Counted from the stretch's first letter, positions 19,016-30,986 are shown. The stretch: DNA of 64,000 bases from Zygnema cylindricum (GCA_037447655.1 JBBHKE010000775.1:349692-413691), one strand, 5' to 3'. The notes: generated from the letters alone by a model not told the origin. A program made the numbers and translations.

Positions 19016-22000
19016 GAGATAAAGGAGCTTTGCCGTCAACTCACAGTTTTCCATGTCTTCATTATCCTGACATTCATCCAGTTAACAATAATTGTTTGTC
19101 TTTTGAGAGAACCGTCTTTTTAGAGGGTTGTCTTTTACGAGAGTTGTTGTTTACTAAAAGTGTCCGTTAGGGTTTTTTTTTCCTTCCCCTTTTTTTTATA
19201 TTTTTTGGTAAACCTCCTCCTTCAGCAGTGTCTGTACACTTTTAGTCCTTCTGTATTGACTTTTTTAACGTCAATGTTTGACAAATTTAATAATAACAGT
19301 AGTAACAATAATAACAAAAACAATAATGAAAATAATAATTGTAGCGATAACACAGTCACATGTGTGTCTTTTGTATTACTCAAACAGAAGTTATTCATGC
19401 TCTATTGATGCCATTGTAGTTTTGGACGTTTTTTTTTTTTTACGTTTGCACGCATTTGTATAATTTTTTTGTTAATGTGGCTATGGTGGATCTCAATCAT
19501 TTCGGTATCTCTTACTATATCTTTCTTAATAATTCTGTTTTATTCATGGATAATCATATTTAATCAAGTTAATTTAAACAAATTTTGCCTGTTCAGGCTG
19601 TTGTAAAGAAAAGTGAATTTTGGCGTTTGTTATCGTCAAGTATTGTGTTCAAGTCGACTCCAGAGGTTATTTTTGGCCTTTATCTCGTTTATTTCTTTCG
19701 CGTCTTTGAACGGCAAGTGGGCTCCAACAAATATGCCGTAAGTTCGCTGACTTTTTATGTAAAATCATTACTTTTTTTTTGTCAACTTCAGGTTTTTGCT
19801 GGTATAGAAGTATACACTGCTATTAGTTTGTTATTAGTGTTAGATTTTCCCTGTACTCAAACGTCTTTTACTTTGTCAACCATTGGGATCCTTGCTTTTT
19901 AAAAGGTAACGGTCTTGCCGTTCAATCTAGATGTCATGATTGGAAATTGGGAAATTTAGTGATGAAAAAAAATACTTTTGATTGCTTGAAAAATGCTCAA
20001 CATTGATAGCGATCAGCAATGTAGTTGACTTCACACAGGTTTCTTACACTATGGAATAGTGGCATTTTTTTTGCAGGTTTTTGCTTTGTTTTCCACACTA
20101 GTATCATCCCTGTTACAAGTAGTGGCGTTGACCTTTTTAAAAGGTGGATTTTTTCATTTTCTTTTTTACATAACCGGATTGGGATTTTTTTTTTCTGTTT
20201 TAGCACATTGTTGCCGAGTAAATTTGGTTAAAACAGAACACTTTTATGTGTATTTCTGCCTTTTTTTTCTTTTTTACTAAATTGCATGGTTGTCAAGTGA
20301 TATTTTTTTTTTCAATGTGTTTGATAATTTTGATATTTTTGAAATTTTTGATAATATGGATGTTTTTGACTGAAACGTATGGAAGTGGGAACAGATGTTG
20401 AGCACAAGCTTACTTTGGCACCAGGACCATATGGTCTCATTTTTGCTTCTTTTGTCCCATTCTGTTTCGACATTCCTGTTTCTACGAGGTTTAATGTCTT
20501 TACCGTCCATCTTTCTGACAAATCATTTGTGTACCTAGCGGGTCTTCAGGTAAGTTTAAATAAACATGACTTTTTTTGTTGACGAGAAGTGATATCCTTT
20601 CCATTTTCAGTTTGTTTTTTTGTTAGTCAGGCTATTACATTTGTTTTTTTTTTTTTTGCATGTGAATGTGAACGTGTCCAGTGAAAGGGTATGTATGCAC
20701 ATATATTCCTGGTGAATCTTCCAGCTCCTAGTATATTACTAAAAGTTATCACTTTCCCTGGGAAATTTATGATGGTTGTTAATGAAAGTTGTCACTTCTG
20801 ATGGTGGTTACTGAAATTTATCACTTTCGTTGGGAAATTTTTGATGGTTGAATAACACAGCTTCTACTTTCCTCTTGGAAACAATCTCTTGTTCCTGGAA
20901 TTGCTGGAATCTTGGCGGGATTTTTGTACCGGGCTAACGTAGTGGGAATTCGAAAACTCAAGGTGGGAAACTTGATTTGAAAGGAGAAGGCCAATTAGTC
21001 GTGTTTAACAAATTGTGTCTTTGGTTCTGGTCAAATATTTTCAAACTCACCCATTTATTACCATAACCGGGACAAACAGTTACCTTGTATCAACACCATT
21101 TGCAGATAGTTCTACACCAAAGGGCCTGCAGTGACAAAAGAGGTGTTTGAATTGGATTGTATGTTCACCGAGTGTCAATTTCACTTCAGCCCACCCTTCA
21201 CTCCCTTCTCATGTTATAACAAATGTGCATTCTCTTGTTTCTTTCAATCCACTTCTAGAAAGGATAACTAGACCTAATATACTGCACTCAGTTCTCATGT
21301 TACTTCCTGAATTTCTTCATTGGCCGATGGTCTATTTGACGATTGCTAAACACCACGAAAAGGCAATTTCTTCGACTTTATGAAATTAGGAACCCGTGGT
21401 ATCTTTATCCCTCCTCCCTCGTAATTAACATTGTTGTTCTTCTCTTTTCTGGTGTCGGGAATGTCTGTCAGTTTCCTGAATTCATTGCCTCAGCTGCTGG
21501 ACGACTCTTTGCCCCTCTTTTGTCTCGTAGTCCGAGTGCTCCAACCACACGATCTGGAGGAACAAGAACTCAAGGAGCAACTGGCCCTGGTCTTCCACCT
21601 GTATGTGACTTTGACTTTACCAAAAACTGCTGTTTTTTGAATCCCAAACCGGAAATTTTAGGCTTCCCTTTATGTAGCTTTTCTGACATAAATGGCTGTG
21701 TTTGCTTTGTAATTTTCGAAAAAAAAATTGGCTAGCTTGATCATTTTCGCTCTATGGACATTTTAGCAATTAGTTCGCATGAAAACGGATACAAACTGGT
21801 CTAGAAATTGAAGTATTTAATGCTCGATAGGATTCAATACCGTTGTAGATTATACTTTTCACATAAAAAATCGACAACACACTTCCAGATTTGGCGTCTT
21901 TTATTTCAGTTTCAACTGCGTTTGTGTGGCCGTTTTCTGATTTAGGTTGTTTAACTATTCCGTTGAAGCAATAATTTGTTGCAACCGTTGGGAGTTAGTG

Positions 22001-23020
22001 CGCTTTTACTCGACTTTTTTGCTTTTTTAAGAAAAAAGTGTGTGATTATTACTTGTGTGTTGAGGATTTGCTATGGTATTTTTGTTCCCAGGTCAATTCA
22101 CAAGGCTTTCAAGACCAGCTGTTGGGAGGTGGTGATCGGTTTCCACCCACTATGTTTGGTGGCCCTGTGAGTTAACTCTTCTTTTGTTGTTAAATTTTAT
22201 TGCATTGTCATTTCTGTAAAGGCAAAAGACATTGTTCCGTAAATAAAAATCTGAAAGTTTTGAGGATTGCATTATTTGTTATTAGACTTAGTCACTTTGA
22301 GCCTAATTACTAGAGCAAGCTTTTGAGCCTTATTTTGGTGATCAAGTGTCTCTCAACACCTTATCTTAGTAAAAAAGCTACATAGTTGAATTTATCAACA
22401 CAGCTAAAAAAAGGGCGAAGCGTTTAGGGAGAGAGCCCATTAGTGTTTCTGTTATCTTTTTTTCTTTTTTTTACGGGTAGACCGTAAATCGATATTTGGT
22501 TAAAGAAATTTTTAGCGTGGAGTTAATAGTTTAGTTCCGAATGGCGTGGCTGTTTCTGGACCCATTAAAGAATCAGTGTTAAGGAAAAAAACCAATTAGT
22601 GTTAATATCGCTATTCTGTGGTCTGAGGTTTAAAAAAAAACGGCACCAAATTAGTGTTACTAACGCTAATAACCTTTCACCCTGTATCACAAAATGCCAA
22701 AAAATAATCGCCAGTACAAATTCTGTCACGGAGTGGAAAAAAAAAAAAAAAAATGACAATATATGCATATACATTCTGCCCTAGAAAGAAAGAAACATAA
22801 GAAAATGACATATAAAATGATCTGCAATCTTTGCTCGCAGAATCGAGGCAACTCCTCGGTCGCACATTTGGGCCCTCAGTTGTTACCTCCCTCAGAAGAA
22901 GCCGTGGCAACTTTGGAGGCCATGGGTTTTGACAGAAGTGCGGCCCTTCGAGCTCTGGCTCAGGCGAGAAATGACGTCACACTTGCCACAAACCTATTGG
23001 TCGAGTCTCAAGTGGGATAA
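18657..23020 (+). CDS. UBAC2: UBAC2-like rhomboid pseudoprotease with UBA domain (8 exons)
   Basis: Exons by GT/AG sites and phase: 18657-18851 (start uncertain), 19597-19737, 20077-20143, 20395-20549, 20861-20962, 21472-21600, 22092-22166, 22841-23020 (stop TAA). The joined protein follows plant UBAC2/RBL18-like proteins: SPVTKG near the N-terminus, then [20 protein letters not shown] and GSNKYA (exon 2), a hydrophobic segment (exon 3), [13 protein letters not shown] and [13 protein letters not shown] (exon 4), GILAGFLYR (exon 5), FPEFIAS (exon 6), and a UBA domain in exon 8 ([21 protein letters not shown]) with the MGF loop that contacts ubiquitin. The family is made of ER membrane proteins linked to ERAD and autophagy. 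The ATG at 18657 is the nearest in-frame one; an acceptor 'ctaagcag' at 18717-18724 could mean that the true start lies in an upstream exon. Confidence 0.9.
18933..19040. repeat. Foldback element with 18-bp perfect arms in UBAC2 intron 1
   Basis: Left arm GTTGACGGCAAAGCTCCT (18933-18950) and right arm 19023-19040 are perfect inverses. Inner arms (atctctgaatatat) and an (AT)n run at about 18979-19012 fill the middle. Could be a small foldback MITE or a hairpin-RNA source. Confidence 0.85.
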
Positions 23021-25484
23021 GTCGGGAAACCATCTGTTTCGGGGGATCGTGCTGTTTTGTGGAAAACTGTCACAGGTCATATCATAGACGCTTGTCTTAT
23101 TGAACGCTTGTTTTATTAGACGCTCGGTTTATTAGACGGGTAAAATTGGTGAGCTGCAAAATGTACATATCAAATTTCTTTTCCACTGTAGTTTATCCGA
23201 TCTTTCGTGGTTTATTTCCATAATGAAAATGTCTGTGTAATGTCAAGGTTTTTTCTCTTTTTTCTCTTTTTTTCTCTTATATATTGCAGTATATTGTATA
23301 TTGCAGTATTTCGTATCTCGTTTTCTCTGTGTATCAGTATATTACTCACATCGGTTGGATTAAAACGAAAGTTAATGGTGCATTTTAATATCCACAATAT
23401 ATAATAAAATGCATTGAGAGACATTACATGACCTCTTCCCTGTATTTAAACACCAGCAGATGTCGCCAACAACCTAACAACATAGACCACAAGAAAAACC
23501 CTAATTTTGTTGATGCGAGTTAATAGTGATGTCATATCTCTATTGTATTTTTGGGCGCGCTTCAAACCATAGGCAAAATTTTCAGTAGTGATGGAGTTTA
23601 TTTAAGAAAGTGTGATAGTAAATCAATGGAATGAAAGGAATGAAAGGAACAAAAGGCAAAATAAAAACTGAAAAGTCGAATTTGGGAGAAAGGAAAGTGA
23701 AATGAAAAACAACTTGAAAGAAACTAGCAGAATGTGACACAATGCTTCCCAGATACGAATATTGAAGCTAGAAAAGTATGAGATTTCTTGTTGGAAGTGC
23801 CGAGATATATTGGAGGTTCAGTGTGATTGTTATTTATTTGGGTACGTGAACAAATTAAAAAGCAACAATGAAGGTGAAATGTTACAAAAAATCAAACAAC
23901 AGGAATTAAAAACATTATGAAAAGTCAAAAACCAGATGATAAGCAAAAAGGGGTACTTAATCCAGTTCACATCGGAGGTTAACGTCATGTTGCCAAACTA
24001 ATATGAGCCTCTTTAATTTTCGATTAGTCCTAAGCAACGTGACAGAAGAATAAGAAAGAGAGATTTTTTGAAAGGATTTGGAAACGCTATATATAGGTTT
24101 CACGATTCACCATAGTGAACATTAACACTGATTAGTGTTTACAGTGCGTGAGAACTTTATTAAGTACGACATTAGCCGTTAGATCAATTAGTACGAACAT
24201 ATTTAATTTTACGTTTCGATAGCGAGAAGGTGCGTTTAAAATTTGAAAATTTGTTGTTGTAACTGACAACTGACGTGGACGTGGAGCGGATACGGTTACA
24301 CGCTCAGCTGAAGTATACGACCGTACGGTCAAAACCCTAAAGAATGTGTTTATTTTGAAGTCACTTGTGACTTGTGGCAATGTTGCTGCGATATGATTGG
24401 TTTTCAACGCTTCGGATCATATTTTGCCGTACTTTGTGCTATATTTGATAGGATTGAATCGTACATAAGTACGCTGTATTCTTGGGAAACCCAGTACAGG
24501 ACTGTACTGTCGTATCCTGTCCGTAGTTTTAGCGTGTTGTCTAAAAAATTTCGTAGGTTCACCGTACATCTACGTACGGTGCCTGATTCTGGAGAAGTTA
24601 GAATTAGTGTTGTGTATCGAGAGCCTCTTTCCGATATTCAATATGTACCTTTTTTGACCTACCGATCAGCGATATAGCTGTCAGTGTCCGGCAGAGGTCG
24701 CAAAAGTCAAAAAATTTCATACCCGAAACCGACCGTTTTTTTTTTTTCAAAATCTGAGTAACCGACGCCCGACCGAGTTTTGTCACGCTCCAAAATTGTT
24801 AACCGTTAACCGACCGTCGTTTACGAAAAAAAAAATTAACCGCGCCACCCCCTGGCGATACTTACGTACTTTTTCAGTTCTTTATATCCGTACTCTATTT
24901 GTACGGACCACCAGCTCCCACCAGAGATTTCGCGATAACTATTGCTGGTCCCTAAACGATATATTGGGTAATCTCACCGTTCGAAATTTCAATGAATAAA
25001 TATCGAAGTCATTGCGATATGAGATTATCCGATACACAACTATAATACAATATTCAATGTCTAACGTCGGTTGTAGTTTACTGTACTGTAGTTCTTGTTT
25101 ACTTTTTGTTAATAGAATCACCTTCTTATTCTTTTGTAGCGCGTGTAGTTGAACTCCTCGTTACGCTCGACTGGTTACAGCATTTCACATAAACGCCCAC
25201 TAAAAGCAAAGGAAAGTACAGTACAGTACTGTACTGTACTGTAGCAAACAGCCTTTAGTCCTGGAACTGTACGCTCGACGGCAATTCAAACAGCGTCCGA
25301 TTTTGTCGCAGTTCAAAATGAACCCTTGCTCTCTTTCGGAAGCTTTTGAGTGTACACAAAAACTGAACTGCCGGTTGACGATAATTTTTCAGAGAGCTAT
25401 TTCTGTTTATATATTTAATTGTCCCTGTATTGTATATGTATCCATTTTCTCATGATTTTCCCCTTTGTTTATTTATTTTTGCAG
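23021..25484. other. Intergenic; no gene seen
   Basis: Starts with the presumed 3' UTR of the UBAC2-like gene. 24685-24840 is the inverted relative of window bases 1-149. 24120-24680 has GTAC-rich words but no supported exon. Confidence 0.55.
25215..25240. repeat. 26-bp perfect GTAC palindrome
   Basis: The centre is AGTACT at 25225-25230. The arms are runs of the five-base word 'gtaca' and its inverse, so it is both palindromic and tandem. Confidence 0.9.
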
Positions 25485-25600
25485 GCGGAACACTCTATCT
25501 TTACGATAACAGAAAAACGGAAATTTTTCGTGACGGCCGTCACATTCGAGGAGCAAATGGGTATGGAAAGTGGAAACTCGAAGCTCCTACTAATCTCAAG
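25485..25600 (+). CDS. Predicted exon of unknown identity, possibly 5' exon of the IPI1-like gene
   Basis: Bounded by a strong acceptor (tatttatttttgcag|) and donor (CTCAAG|GTAATG), 116 bases. With two leading bases completing an upstream codon it reads GGTLYLYDNRKTEIFRDGRH and later YGKWKLEAPTNLK, ending on a codon boundary. That phase fits the next supported exon at 26388 (RAKRKVGRKLPP). A second frame is also open. I do not recognise a domain; there is only a faint likeness to the NAC DNA-binding region (DGR...GYGKWK). The link to the IPI1 gene is an inference from phase and order. Confidence 0.4.
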
Positions 25601-25619
25601 GTAATGAAAAAGAAAATAA

Positions 25620-26291
25620 AATAAAAGAAAAGGAGAGAAGAGGGAGGGAGGGAAGAAGGAGGAAGGGGTAGGAAGGTTTGGGAGAGGGAGAGGGAGGGCA
25701 AGAGGGCAAGGGATTAGGGCTGGAAGCCGTGTGGGAATAGGAAAAGGGGACGGAGGTATATCGGAGTGAAAGGGAAAAGAGACAGCAATGAAAAAATTAG
25801 GTGATAGGGAGAGAGGATGAGATGGAGAGGGAGGTAAAGCTGGAAGATGGCGGAGAGAGACATAGACTGCCAAAAAAGGATAGAGGGAGGGGAACGAGGA
25901 AGTGACATTGAGGACGATGAAAAAAGTGAAAACTGAAGGGCTGGAGAAAAGAGAGAGCGGGAGGGAAGGTGGGTAGATGGCAGGGAGAGAGAGAGCGATG
26001 GAAAATGGGAAAGCTGGAGAAGTAGCAAAACTGAAAAGAGAGCAAGAGGAATGGACACAGGAGTAAGGAGGAAGACAAGTAGAAATGGAGTTTAATGGGA
26101 GGGGATGGGGAGAGTCGAGGGAGGAGTGGGAGGGATGGAGGAAGGGAGAGAGAGCGGGGGAGAGATATATGGTAAAAAAGAGGTATAAAGTGGGGGAGAG
26201 AAGGGGAGAGAGCGAGATGGAGAGATAGCAAGAGAGAGAAGGGGAGAGAGGGACAGAGGGAGAGAAGGAGAGAGGGAGAGAAAGGGAGACA
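25620..26291 (+). repeat. Long polypurine (GA-rich) tract
   Basis: About 670 bases almost free of C and T runs on this strand (agggagggag, gagagggagagg and similar). It lies in the presumed intron upstream of the 26388 exon. Apparent minus-strand frames rich in Ser/Leu/Pro come only from this composition. Confidence 0.9.
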
Positions 26292-26387
26292 GGTGGCCTT
26301 TTTTTTGTTTCGGTTAAAGGAAAAGTATTCCGTACAATGATTGAAATTCTGCAAAGTATTGATTCTTGCTGGATTGGGAGGACACAG

Positions 26388-29300
26388 AGGGCAAAAAGGA
26401 AGGTTGGGAGGAAGCTTCCTCCTGCTGAGAATGCGACAAAGACAAACTTTAGGTCTCGAGGTGAAGTTTACCTCCGTCTCCCCCTCTCCCTTTCCATCCT
26501 CCTCTCCCTCTCCCTCTCCCTCCCCTGCCCATTCGTTTGGGCTTTTACTGTGGATGAAAACCATTATAAACCCTAAACCTTTTTTGTCTTTAGAAAATGG
26601 AATTGTTGTGAAATTCGTTTTAGTTTACATATGCTTCCTGCTATTTTATTTTAATACCTTTTTAAGATTACAAAATAAATAAAAACGATGAATTTATTGT
26701 TACTTAATGGCCAACTCGCATTTTTTTCTATAATAATAACTAATTAGTTTTCAAGAATACTAATTAATGATTAATAAATCTGAACTTCATCAGTTACTTT
26801 TATTCTAATGACTGATTCATTTTGAACTATTATTAATAATAAACAATTTGTCAACTTTACTAATTATATATCACTTTTTGTTTACTAATCACTAAAAACA
26901 TCAATTTTGCATGATACTAATTATTTTGAGCTTTTGAACAATACTAATGACTGATTAATTTCAACTATACTTAATCTAAAAAAAAATCAAACCTGTACTA
27001 GTTATTAATCATTGAAGTTATATCAATTACTATCTATTTAATATAAATTATTAGCCCATATCGGAAAGCGGTATGCGATATATCGCCTAAAATTCGATGG
27101 TTTATGAAACATTGCTAACCACTTATTATAGCATTCCATTTCTTATTATAGCTATTCATCATTTTACAGCAATTCGATACTTATTATAGCAATTCAGTAA
27201 TTATTATATCAATTTGTTACTTGTTATTTTAGCTAATAAATACTATTTTATGGTCGAAGGCCAAAAACTTGGCACTACACTGCCTAAGTAACACTAATTT
27301 TGTCGCGCCGTAGTTTTGGCAGAAAATCATAAAATCCTGTTAACAGTTCTATTTAAGGGAGTGAACTACAATCACCGTCTTTCTACATTAAATAGTATTA
27401 TACAGTGTCACATTTTACACTAATAATTCCTTTAATAGTGATGGTCAGTTTGTGGAACTGAACAAGGTATACCGCTTTTAATATTAATGTTTTAAAACAT
27501 AGCATTATTAAAATTATTATCGTTGATGGTTTTGGAGAAAGCGTGAACATATTAGCATTATTAGTGTCGATGGTTTGGAAGAAAACATGAACATTATTAC
27601 CATTATCAGCGTTGAATGTTTTTCGCTTTTGAAATCAATTTTTCTCTGTGCACACATGCCTAATTTTCATTTGGAGACGATTTTGGGTCAAAAAACCCAA
27701 ACTCAAATAGGAGTTGTTAACTCTAGTAGCGATGAGTAGTGTACTAATTACTAATTTCTTTGCAAAGTCATTAAAATTTTATTTCTCATTTTATCAAGTC
27801 CTTAAAAGTAAATCAGTTTGAATAAAAGGAAAATAGAGAGCGATATGGATAACAGGCATCTTATGTAATCTCTTTTTTTTTCTGAAAAAATGATCAAGAA
27901 TTGGATTGGATACCTCTATTTTTACAATCAATCATCCTTTCTCTCCGTGCAACTTATCGGAGTATAATATTGCGGTTTTTTTCCACTATTTTTTTTTTCT
28001 TCAAATTTTTTATATTTAAACGATTTCTTGCTTCGAATTTTTGTTTCCATTTTCTTTCGGTCTTGTTTATTCTGTTTCATTTTTTTATTTTGTTTTGCAG
28101 CGATTGTCCTTCCGAGTCAAACTGTCGGTGTGGAAAAAGATGGAATAGCACTGACTCAGCGAAAACAAACATTAAAGGAGCTTCTTGGACAGTGTGGCCA
28201 CTACAGTCCAAAAGTACGGAGAGGTACGGTAGAGACGACTTCAAACTCGGGTTTTGCGAAATTGTTCCTTTCCTCTTTTTTTTGTTTTAGGGAACTCTAA
28301 AAATCCTTATGTGTAACTTTTAATCTATATTGTTCAAACTCTTAGGGTACTTTCGCATGTAACCGAAACTTTAGTCTTGTTACTTTGTTTTTAGCAAAGA
28401 TTCTCCGTGCTACTTTCAGAGCATTCATACGTAAAGAAATGAAATCGTTACTTTAGATTGTGACAGATGTAGACGCGGGTGTAATTTGTGACGGTTGTAG
28501 ACGACTACAAAACTCGCGACAATTGATGACGTTTACAAAATAGTGACGGTTGTAGACGTCTAGCTCTTGTGACATTGTAGATGTTTAGGGTTTGTGAAAT
28601 TTTGACGTCACGCTCAAATTATGACAGCGTCGACGTCACAAATTCTAAAACTTTCTGCCATGGTTTCCCGATTTTGTTTTTTAGTCTTTTTTCACTCTAC
28701 TTGCCATCAAATACGCCCCCTAAGATAGTCAAAATAAATCGTTTTTAGAGATCTTTCATTTGATACCATTATTGACGTTTTTCATTGCAAGAATTGTGAG
28801 ATAGACGCGGTAGTAGGAGAGAGAGAGAGAGAGGCGCTTTCACAGACTTCGCTTTTGCAAAATGGCGTCCTTTGGTCGAGTCCCCCTCCACGGCCCCTGT
28901 ACGGGAAAAAGCGCATGGAAAAAAGTCACGCACAGGCTGAAAACCTGCAGTAGGTTTTTTTTTTTGGTACTCCGCGCACAAAATTGTCAAAAACTTCCGA
29001 CACGTGCAACAGCATCTGCCTATTCGCTCACCTCATGTAACTTTATTTAAAATCACCTCGTTTGAAGTTGAGCTAGAAGGACGCGAAAGTGGGTCAAAAC
29101 GCTTTAGACGACAAACTGCATCGCGCTAAACGACAAACTCCAGTACATATAAAGTTTCAAGGTAACACAACTTGTACGGTGGTAATTTCAATTTTTTGGT
29201 ACGGCAGCAGATTTTCTCGTTTTTTTCTAAGTTATGGAGGAAAACGACAGAAAATGACTGTAATTTTAACACATGCGAAAGTACCCTAAGGCCAATAAAA

Positions 29301-29501
29301 GCGGTAAACTTAAACTTTTTGAATCCATGGGTCTTCTTGCATCGAAAATTATGTTTCAATAATTGAAACAATTAACAATTATTAACAATTATTACCAATA
29401 TTTGACAATTGTTAACAATTACTTCCAATTCTTTTTGTTGATTGTACGAATTTCGTGTGCATTTTCTCGAGCACATAATTTAGTGTGGACCACATATGTT
29501 A

Positions 29502-29540
<39 letters not shown>

Positions 29541-30764
29541 ATTCACAAATTGAAAAAAAGTGAAACAACAATCGTCAACGTAAACATTCCTATTTTTGTG
29601 TACATGGGATTTTTATTGCACTGTTTTTTTGTCCACATTATCGGTCTATCCATTTTAATTATGGAGAAGGAGTTTTAAAGTTTTAACTGCAAATTTTTAT
29701 GAACCTTAGTATCCACGCTAAGTATGGTGAAGTGTAGCGAGAGATGGGAGAGGGAGGGAATGAAGCAGGGAGGGATAGAGGCAGAGATGAGGAGAGAAGG
29801 GGAGAGAGGGATGGACGGGAGAACCGGATACTCAAAAAGTGCTAGTAGATGGAAGTGAATGTATAGCAAAGTGTAATTTCCACCTATGGTTAAGAATACT
29901 TATTTTTTACCCTAATTACATCATTTTCGTATATGATGTACTATCTTGATCACAATGTTGAATATTTACTAAAATAATAGTAAAATATGAAAATAAGTGG
30001 AGTAATAAAATAAAGTAAGCGAATGAAAAAAGTCACTGAATGAAAAAAGTAATTCTCACTCAAAAAGTAAAATTACTTCCTTCGATTATTTTTGTCAGTA
30101 AGTCTAAAGTTTGTATTGTTAATTTTCCACTTGTCCGATTATTTAATAGGCAAAAAAAGATCGCGGTTTCGATGTGTTTTCAATATATTATTATCATAAC
30201 AGATAAATGTGAATTACACCTGAAAGTACCATTTTTGGTACCTGACAAAAAAATACTGTTCTTTTGCTGTTGTAGGTAGGAAAGTTCGAAGTATGTCCAT
30301 TATTCTTTTTGTTTCTATTGTTTTTTTTTTTCTCTTTTTGTTTTTGACATGAAAACAGTCTCAATATCGAATTTGTTATGCATATATATATTTTTTCTTT
30401 CTTTTTTTTAGTTTCTTCTTTACTTTTCGTACCTGTCTTCATCCTTTCCACTCCACTTTTTTTGGTATTCTTTACTTTGTTTTATTTTTTCTAAGAGTTA
30501 AAATCCACACTCACACCATTTCTTTCTCACTCTTCCCCTCCCATTTTTCCCCTCCCTCTCCCTCTCCCTGTCCCTCTCCCCCTCCCCTCTCCAGATGCCT
30601 TGGTGGGTCTCCGAGACCTTCTCAGTCAGTTTCCCCAAGAATTAAAAATCCACACTCACACCATAATTGTGGCCGTGGCTCAGAGGATTTCCGATATTGA
30701 CAAAAATACGAGAGATTCTTGTCTTCTTTTGTGTAAAAAAAATATTTTTCCAAACCTGCCCGAG
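26388..30764 (+). CDS. IPI1: IPI1/TEX10-like ribosome-biogenesis protein, 5' partial gene (3 exons seen)
   Basis: Exons with consistent phase: 26388-26460 (RKVGRKLPPAENATKTNFRSR), 28101-28223 (AIVLPSQTVGVEKDGIAL then LTLKELL-like QTLKELLGQCGHYSPKVRR), 30595-30764 (DALVGLRDLLSQFPQELKI through KNIFPNLPE), each with AG before and GT after. Codons split across both junctions rebuild correctly (GCG, GAT). This is the conserved N-terminus of the Ipi1/TEX10 family: a Lys/Arg-rich start, the LPP-AxNAT motif, then HEAT-like repeats. In yeast and animals the protein belongs to the Rix1 complex that matures 60S pre-ribosomes in the nucleus. The gene is cut by the gap at 30911; later exons are not found after it. 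Confidence 0.88.
26730..27240. repeat. AT-rich degenerate tandem repeats in intron
   Basis: Loose units around 'tactaattattaatgattgat' (26730-27050) and 'cttattatagcaattc' (27110-27240). Simple-sequence drift inside the IPI1-like intron; no gene. Confidence 0.6.
27241..28100. other. Intron sequence; no separate gene
   Basis: 27420-27660 carries repeated 'attattagcattattagtgtcgatggttt' words, probably old MITE debris. It ends with a good branch/poly-T acceptor before the 28101 exon. Confidence 0.5.
28345..29286. mobile_element. 942-bp TIR element, 'GGGTA' family, in IPI1 intron
   Basis: Perfect 16-bp inverted ends: GGGTACTTTCGCATGT at 28345-28360 and its inverse at 29271-29286. Flanks are TTA (left) and TAA (right), a 3-base TWA site with one mismatch or a TA site. 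The left part has repeats of 'gtgacggttgtagacg' and the right part has 'gcgaaagtgggtcaaaacgc', which 5210-5987 shares in diverged form. No transposase frame. Confidence 0.82.
29505..29537. repeat. (AT)n microsatellite
   Basis: Alternating AT run in the IPI1-like intron. Confidence 0.9.
29730..29820 (+). repeat. Short GA-rich polypurine tract
   Basis: Gagagggaggga-type sequence in the intron before the third IPI1 exon; a CT-rich tract (30530-30594) immediately precedes that exon and is complementary in composition. Confidence 0.75.
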
Positions 30765-30848
30765 GTAAAAAAAAAAAAAAAAAAAAAAAAAGAAAGCGGT
30801 TCTGGACTTGTTTTTGTTTGTTTTTTTGTTTGTTTTTTTTTTTTTTTT

Positions 30849-30920
30849 GTTAAATCTATTCGAGATTCTTGTCTTCGCTTGTATAAAAAATATATTTTTC
30901 CAAACCTGCTNNNNNNNNNN
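30849..30920 (+). other. Duplicated exon end next to assembly gap
   Basis: About 55 bases (cgagattcttgtcttcgctt to ccaaacctgc) repeat, with differences, the end of the 30595-30764 exon. They follow poly-A/poly-T low-complexity sequence and stop at the N run (30911-30920). Probably a second haplotype or a misjoined contig end. Confidence 0.75.
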
Positions 30921-30986
30921 TTCGCGCTACGTGAAACAGCAGATCGCGCAAAGTTGGGTGAAAGCGCAAGAAGGTAGATTAGAAGT

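Noticed and set aside
19790-19902. Alternative UBAC2 exon after 'caacttcag' at 19788-19796
   Set aside because: The acceptor and first bases (GTTTTTGCT) mimic exon 3, but the following sequence does not match the family, whereas 20077-20143 does and keeps phase. A cryptic acceptor is possible.
24372-24677. 101-codon plus-strand frame
   Set aside because: Lies in GTAC-rich repeat-like sequence without splice sites, codon pattern or recognisable motif.
25469-26564. Long minus-strand Ser/Leu/Pro-rich frames (up to 255 codons)
   Set aside because: They are the complement of the GA-rich tract; all three frames stay open because of composition.
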